This document shows, piece after piece, positions 6,848-10,070 of a stretch of DNA of 10,070 nt. The stretch is from Candidatus Omnitrophota bacterium (GTDB lineage Bacteria; Omnitrophota; Gorgyraeia; Gorgyraeales; Gorgyraeaceae). Where the stretch lies: the NCBI GenBank assembly GCA_026387215.1, contig JAPLMC010000038.1, positions 1 through 10,070 of the forward strand, given 5' to 3'. Made by a program: the position numbers and the translations under genes. A model generated the notes under the pieces. That model was given only the letters and a program-made list of their open reading frames with translations. It was not told the DNA's origin and ran no database searches. The stretch's first letter is position 1, and every line of letters begins with the position of its first letter.

Positions 6848-7993
6848 TTAAACGCAAATTCTATTTTTGCCTGATCTTTTAGCCTCGTAGAGTGCTTTGT
6901 CAGTTTTGGCTATCAAATCTTCTTTTGTAGTGCAGTCTGTGGGGTAAGATGCTACGCCTATACTTATTGTTATGTTTTTCAGTCCAGGGCTTGTCTCAAC
7001 GGCTTTTCTTATACGTTCAGCCAGGACAAGGGCTTCTTCTTTTTTTGTCATAGGAAGGATTATTCCGAACTCTTCTCCGCCGTAACGGGCTACAATATCT
7101 ATCTTTCTTGATGCATCCCTAAATATCTTAGAGATTTCCCTAATAATACTGTCGCCTGTCTGATGGCCATAGGTATCATTAAATTCTTTAAAATTGTCTA
7201 TATCGATCAAAAAAAGCGTAAAATAGGATTTTGCAAGAGACGATTTTTTTATTTCTTCTCCCAGTAGATATTGAAAATATCCGTGATTCCACAGGCCTGT
7301 GAGGGAATCAGAATTAGAAAGCACCACGGTCTGCTCGTAGAGTCTGGAATTTTCAATTGCAAGTCCTGCCTGGTTTGCAAACATCGTAAGGATTCTGACT
7401 GCATCTATTGTTATAGGTTTTTTATTGAATCTATTATCTGCAAGGAGAACGCCTATTACTTTATTTTTTGCTTTTAGTGGCACAGTTACAAATTCATCCA
7501 GATCTAAAAGAGTTGAAAAGCTATCTTGCGCTTTTTGCTTTGCCTCAGAAGTATTTATTATAAAAGGCACGCCTTCCAAGGCTGTCAAAGCTATCACCCC
7601 AGAATCTTTTTTAATGAGAATCTTTATTGATTTTATTGTCTGATTAAGCTTGGATTTTTTTAGATGGTCAAATTGAGTCTCTACGCTGATTAACTCTTCA
7701 AGTCCGATTTTATTTTTTTCTATATGTGCCCAAATATTAGTAGCATCTTCTGCGCTGTCAGGGCCTATGCCCATCTTGCCTTCCAGCCGGTTTTCTTTTT
7801 CATTCACAAGAAAGAGCATGGATCTATTGAAACTCAGGCCTGTATGGGAGGTTGCCGCTGTGAGTATAATATAGAGGATTTCTTCCAGGTTAAGGGTGGT
7901 GCGCATGGCATTACCTATATCATAAAACATCTCCATCTCAGACCTTGCTTTATTCAGCTCTTCTTGATAATTCTTATCTTTACCATTATCCAT
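6848..7993 (-). CDS. GAF-GGDEF diguanylate cyclase
   Basis: This gene predicts a cytoplasmic sensor enzyme making cyclic di-GMP from two GTP. The 381-residue protein has no signal peptide or membrane segment. Residues about 10-215 look like a GAF domain with a short helical lead (DIGNAMRTTLNLEEILYIIL, then VPLKAKNKVIGVLLADNRF and MFANQAGLAIENSRLYEQ), which would bind a small ligand or sense a signal. Residues about 228-381 are a GGDEF domain: SDSLTGLWNHGYF, DIDNFKEFNDTYGH (metal-binding Asp about 264), and the active-site loop GGEEF at 305-309, an active-type variant. The product-inhibition I-site RxxD is present as RKID (296-299), spaced as usual. The end has ISIGVASYP and DKALYEAKRSGKNR. 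The GAF ligand is unknown. It stands alone, convergent with smc and divergent from the riboflavin operon. ATG 7993 has no Shine-Dalgarno and lies very close to a TATAAT, so the mRNA may be almost leaderless. Confidence 0.95.
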   Translation of the reverse strand: MDNGKDKNYQEELNKARSEMEMFYDIGNAMRTTLNLEEILYIILTAATSHTGLSFNRSMLFLVNEKENRLEGKMGIGPDSAEDATNIWAHIEKNKIGLEELISVETQFDHLKKSKLNQTIKSIKILIKKDSGVIALTALEGVPFIINTSEAKQKAQDSFSTLLDLDEFVTVPLKAKNKVIGVLLADNRFNKKPITIDAVRILTMFANQAGLAIENSRLYEQTVVLSNSDSLTGLWNHGYFQYLLGEEIKKSSLAKSYFTLFLIDIDNFKEFNDTYGHQTGDSIIREISKIFRDASRKIDIVARYGGEEFGIILPMTKKEEALVLAERIRKAVETSPGLKNITISIGVASYPTDCTTKEDLIAKTDKALYEAKRSGKNRICV

Positions 7994-8001
7994 AATATTT
8001 A

Positions 8002-8045
8002 ATTATACCATAAACTTTACATTTTAACAATGTCACTTTTGTCAA
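8002..8045 (-). promoter_or_regulatory. Candidate sigma-70 promoter(s) for the GGDEF gene
   Basis: On the minus strand a perfect TATAAT lies at 8007-8002. A weak TTGTTA lies at 8030-8025, with 17 bases between them. Transcription would then start about 2 bases before ATG 7993. Farther up is a perfect TTGACA at 8045-8040, with a poorer ATGTAA 17 bases on (8022-8017), which would give a leader of roughly 15-20 bases. Either could serve; the choice is not settled by sequence. Confidence 0.5.
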
Positions 8046-8093
8046 GTTTATATCGATTGAATATAATTTTGACACCAAGCTTTTGTAAAGTTG

Positions 8094-8121
8094 TTGACAA
8101 AATAGCAAAGATTGGTATAAT
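8094..8121 (+). promoter_or_regulatory. Sigma-70 promoter of the riboflavin operon
   Basis: TTGACA (8094-8099) and TATAAT (8116-8121) are both perfect matches with a 16-base spacer, and TGG directly before the -10 gives an extended -10 element. The predicted start, near 8128, is right at the 5' edge of the FMN riboswitch, so the whole leader would be transcribed. Confidence 0.88.
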
Positions 8122-8128
8122 ATATTTA

Positions 8129-8243
8129 ATCTTCGGGAGAGGGTGAAATTCCCCACCGGCGGTACAGTCCGCGAGCTCTAATAAAAAAGGGCAGACCTGG
8201 TGTGATTCCAGGACCGATTGTGAAAGGCTAGATGATAGAAGAT
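8129..8243 (+). ncRNA. FMN riboswitch (RFN element)
   Basis: The leader contains the conserved RFN blocks in order: CTTCGGGAGAGGGTGAAATT, CCCCACCGGCGGT, ACAGTCCGCGAGC, GGGCAGACCTGGTGTGATTC, CAGGACCGAT and GGCTAGATGATAGAAGAT. The closing stem P1 pairs ATCTTC (8129-8134) with GAAGAT (8238-8243). This aptamer binds flavin mononucleotide and reduces expression of riboflavin genes when FMN is plentiful. It lies between the operon promoter and ribBA, followed by a terminator, so the control is probably transcriptional attenuation. Confidence 0.97.
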
Positions 8244-8262
8244 GAGTATAGTGTTTTTATAT

Positions 8263-8290
8263 TGCCCGAAGAGTGTTTTCGGGCATTTTA
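8263..8290 (+). terminator. Riboswitch-controlled intrinsic terminator
   Basis: The stem TGCCCGAA (8263-8270) pairs with TTCGGGCA (8278-8285) around a 7-base loop and is followed by TTTTA. Its 5' arm, CCCGAAGA (8265-8272), is also complementary to TCTTCGGG (8130-8137) in the riboswitch P1 region, so terminator and antiterminator would be mutually exclusive. Confidence 0.9.
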
Positions 8291-8312
8291 ATTATAAGGG
8301 TGTTTGGAGCAT

Positions 8313-9527
8313 ATGAAATTTAATACTATTCCAGAGATTATTAAAGATCTAAGAAAAGGCAGAATGGTCATAGTTGTTGATGACGAAGATCGCGAGAATG
8401 AAGGCGATCTTGTTATCGCAGCTAATTTTGCAGCACCTTCCGCGATTAATTTTATAATAAAGCACGCCAGAGGACTTGTGTGCATGCCTATGGAAGGTAA
8501 AAGACTTGACGAGCTTGGGCTGCATCCAATGTTTGAAGACAGTCAGGATTCTTTTAAAACTGCATGGGCTATTTCCGTTGATTCTAAAAATAACACAACT
8601 ACAGGCATATCTGCTCATGACCGTTCAATTACTGTAAAAGAACTTATAAATCCAAAGACAAAGCCAGATGATTTGGCAAGGCCAGGGCATATATTCCCTC
8701 TGCGGGCAAAAGACGGAGGGGTTTTGACGCGAGCAGGCCATACAGAAGCATGCGTTGATCTTATGAAATTGTCAGGATTGTATCCAGCCGGGGTAATATG
8801 CGAGATAATAAATGACAATGGCACAATGGCTCGGCAAAAAGACCTGAAAAAGTTTTCAAAGAAACATAAACTTAAAATATGCACTATCGCCAGTTTAATT
8901 AGTTATAGACGAAAAATAGAGAAGTTTGTGACTTGCATTGCCTCTAGCAAGGTTCCTACGGCTTATGGTATTTTTAAATTGTATCTTTATGAATCTAGTA
9001 TTGATAAATATCAGCATCTGGCGTTGGTAAAAGGCGATGTGAAAGGTAGAAAAGATGTTTTAGTGCGCGTGCATTCAGAATGTCTTACAGGAGATATATT
9101 TGGCTCTAGGAGATGTGATTGTGGGGAACAACTACGTAATACTATGAAACTTATAGGAGAAAAAGAAAGAGGAGTCTTATTATATATGAGGCAGGAAGGC
9201 CGCGGCATAGGCCTAGCTAATAAGATAAAAGCGTATGCATTGCAAGATAAAGGTTTTGATACAGTAGAGGCAAATGAGCAGCTTGGGTTTAAGCCGGATT
9301 TGAGGGATTATGGAATAGGCGCTCAGATATTAGTAGATCTTGGGCTCAAGACCATACAGCTTATTACAAATAATCCACGTAAGATAGTTGGCCTATCTGG
9401 TTATGGGTTGGAGGTGGTTCAAAGGATTCCTATGGAAATACAGCCTAATTGTTCTAACAGGAAATATCTGGAAACAAAAAAAGAAAAATTAGGACATAAA
9501 TTAAAAAAGTCCCTCGCCGCTGGATGA
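8313..9527 (+). CDS. ribBA: Bifunctional 3,4-dihydroxy-2-butanone 4-phosphate synthase / GTP cyclohydrolase II
   Basis: RibBA provides both precursors of riboflavin: the N-terminal half converts ribulose 5-phosphate to dihydroxybutanone phosphate plus formate, and the C-terminal half opens GTP to the diaminopyrimidine. In 404 residues, the RibB half (about 1-200) has DDEDRENEGDL (about 23-33; acidic metal/substrate residues), HARGLVCMPM, TTGISAHDRS, and RPGHIFPLRAKDGGVLTRAG followed by HTEACVDL. The RibA half has HSECLTGDIFGSRRCDCGEQ with zinc ligands C257, C268 and C270. It also has RQEGRGIGLANKIKAYALQD, the catalytic DLRDYGIGAQIL (about 329) and TNNPRKI. Both halves look active. ATG 8313 is chosen because it matches the family start; GGAG at 8306-8309 is close (3 bases). 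A TTG at 8304 would add three residues. It is under the FMN riboswitch and is followed by ribH; its TGA overlaps an ATG at 9524 (ATGA). Confidence 0.97.
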   Translation: MKFNTIPEIIKDLRKGRMVIVVDDEDRENEGDLVIAANFAAPSAINFIIKHARGLVCMPMEGKRLDELGLHPMFEDSQDSFKTAWAISVDSKNNTTTGISAHDRSITVKELINPKTKPDDLARPGHIFPLRAKDGGVLTRAGHTEACVDLMKLSGLYPAGVICEIINDNGTMARQKDLKKFSKKHKLKICTIASLISYRRKIEKFVTCIASSKVPTAYGIFKLYLYESSIDKYQHLALVKGDVKGRKDVLVRVHSECLTGDIFGSRRCDCGEQLRNTMKLIGEKERGVLLYMRQEGRGIGLANKIKAYALQDKGFDTVEANEQLGFKPDLRDYGIGAQILVDLGLKTIQLITNNPRKIVGLSGYGLEVVQRIPMEIQPNCSNRKYLETKKEKLGHKLKKSLAAG

Positions 9528-9542
9528 GAAAACCAGGGCTGA

Positions 9543-9578
9543 CTCGGGATAAAATTTTGCTTCACAAAATTCGAGAGG
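9543..9578 (+). promoter_or_regulatory. Hairpin overlapping the ribH ribosome-binding site
   Basis: AATTTTG (9553-9559) pairs with CAAAATT (9565-9571), and the stem can be extended by CTCG (9543-9546) with CGAG (9572-9575) across a 6-base bulge. The right arm runs into the ribH Shine-Dalgarno GAGAGG (9573-9578), which is 5 bases before ATG 9584. The fold could limit ribH translation unless ribosomes finishing ribBA open it. This is an inference from base pairing only. Confidence 0.5.
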
Positions 9579-9583
9579 TGCGT

Positions 9584-10048
9584 ATGTACAAAGTAATTCA
9601 AGGGGAACTTATTGCAAAAGGTAAGAAATTTGGTGTTATAGCATCTAGGTTCAATGATTTTATTACCAATAGGCTGTTAGAGGGATGCGTTGATGAGCTT
9701 ATCAGACACGGCGCAAAGGATAGTGATATAGAAGTTGTCTGGGCTCCTGGCGCATTCGAGATACCGGTTCTTGCAAGCCATATGGCAAAGAGCAAAAAAT
9801 ACAATTCTATAATATGTTTAGGTACTATAATAAAAGGGGCAACGCCTCATTGTGATTATATTGCTAGCGAGGCATCTAAAGGCATTGCAAATGTTTCTTT
9901 GAATACAGGCGTGCCTGTGATGTTTGGAATTATTACAGCTGATTCAATAGAGCAGGCCATAGAAAGGGCTGGCACAAAACAGGGCAACAAAGGTCGCGAT
10001 GCAGCCCGTTCAGCTATTGAAATGGCAAACCTAGTGGCGGAGCTTTAA
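9584..10048 (+). CDS. ribH: 6,7-dimethyl-8-ribityllumazine synthase
   Basis: RibH condenses the dihydroxybutanone phosphate made by RibBA with the ribityl-pyrimidine to give lumazine, the step before riboflavin synthase; the enzyme usually assembles as pentamers or 60-mer shells. The 154-residue length is typical. Motifs are IASRFNDFITNRLLEGCVD, VVWAPGAFEIPVLA, LGTIIKGATPHCDYIASEAS with the catalytic His at residue 89, GVPVMFGIITADSIEQAIER and AGTKQGNKGRDAA. The start at ATG 9584 matches the family (MYKVIQGELIAKGKKFGVIA) and has a good GAGAGG site. An in-frame ATG at 9524, overlapping the ribBA stop, would add 20 residues (MRKPGLTRDKILLHKIREVR) with no family counterpart, so it is disfavoured. 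The operon continues into a probable nusB one base after the stop. Confidence 0.97.
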   Translation: MYKVIQGELIAKGKKFGVIASRFNDFITNRLLEGCVDELIRHGAKDSDIEVVWAPGAFEIPVLASHMAKSKKYNSIICLGTIIKGATPHCDYIASEASKGIANVSLNTGVPVMFGIITADSIEQAIERAGTKQGNKGRDAARSAIEMANLVAEL

Positions 10049-10049
10049 T

Positions 10050-10070
10050 ATGCGTAAAAGAACATTGGCA
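10050..10070 (+). CDS. nusB: Probable transcription antitermination factor NusB, 5' end only
   Basis: Seven codons are visible, MRKRTLA, beginning one base after the ribH stop, with GGAG at 10039-10042 inside the end of ribH and a 7-base gap to the ATG. NusB proteins often begin this way (MRKRT-AR), and ribH-nusB is a very common gene pair in bacteria. The call rests on those two points; too little sequence is present for certainty. Confidence 0.6.

Noticed and set aside
7271..8002. Plus-strand open frames opposite the GGDEF gene
   Set aside because: The minus-strand frame has complete GAF and GGDEF motifs, while the plus-strand frames are short and Cys/Phe-rich without known features.
8304..8312. 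TTG 8304 as the ribBA start
   Set aside because: ATG 8313, three codons later, matches the family N-terminus; the TTG overlaps the purine-rich GGAG that probably serves as ribosome site.
8288..8618. Minus-strand open frames opposite ribBA (also 8615-8884 and 9011-9208)
   Set aside because: They are shadows of the strongly conserved RibB and RibA coding frames with no motifs of their own.

Overview
This is an AT-rich bacterial window holding seven genes and a seven-codon stub of an eighth. Nothing in it names a species. The ACAD-Etf cluster with an iron-sulfur EtfA, the fused RibBA under an FMN riboswitch and the many small palindromes suggest an uncultured anaerobe, possibly of the Omnitrophota/Elusimicrobiota kind; that lineage guess is tentative.

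Left part (1-3096, + strand): the 3' part of an acyl-CoA dehydrogenase gene, then etfB and etfA. EtfA carries an N-terminal two-cluster ferredoxin domain. Together they look like a flavin-based, possibly electron-bifurcating, acyl-CoA dehydrogenase/ETF complex linking NADH, a CoA ester and ferredoxin or another low-potential carrier. The dehydrogenase frame has an in-frame TAA 8 bases into the window, so it may be broken or carry a sequence error. Palindromic elements are dense here: a 21-bp perfect hairpin between the dehydrogenase and etfB, a GC-rich palindrome in frame inside etfB, and two ~98-bp copies (about 90% identical) of one composite hairpin element just after etfB and just after etfA.

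Middle (3195-7993): a full-length chromosome-condensation ATPase gene, smc (+), converges on a GAF-GGDEF diguanylate cyclase gene (-). A 15-bp hairpin between them is a good terminator, best on the minus strand.

Right part (7994-10070): a divergent intergenic region carries a near-consensus sigma-70 promoter, a complete FMN riboswitch (RFN element) and an intrinsic terminator. These precede ribBA and ribH, which make and use the two riboflavin precursors (3,4-dihydroxy-2-butanone 4-phosphate and the GTP-derived pyrimidine) up to lumazine. The window ends seven codons into what is probably nusB, a common neighbour of ribH. The riboswitch leader can form an antiterminator using the 5' strand of P1, giving a simple model for FMN feedback on the operon.

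Most of this is recognisable bacterial core or energy metabolism. The parts that gene annotation does not explain are the palindromic elements, the insertion in EtfB and the interrupted dehydrogenase. I did not see a novel multi-gene system.
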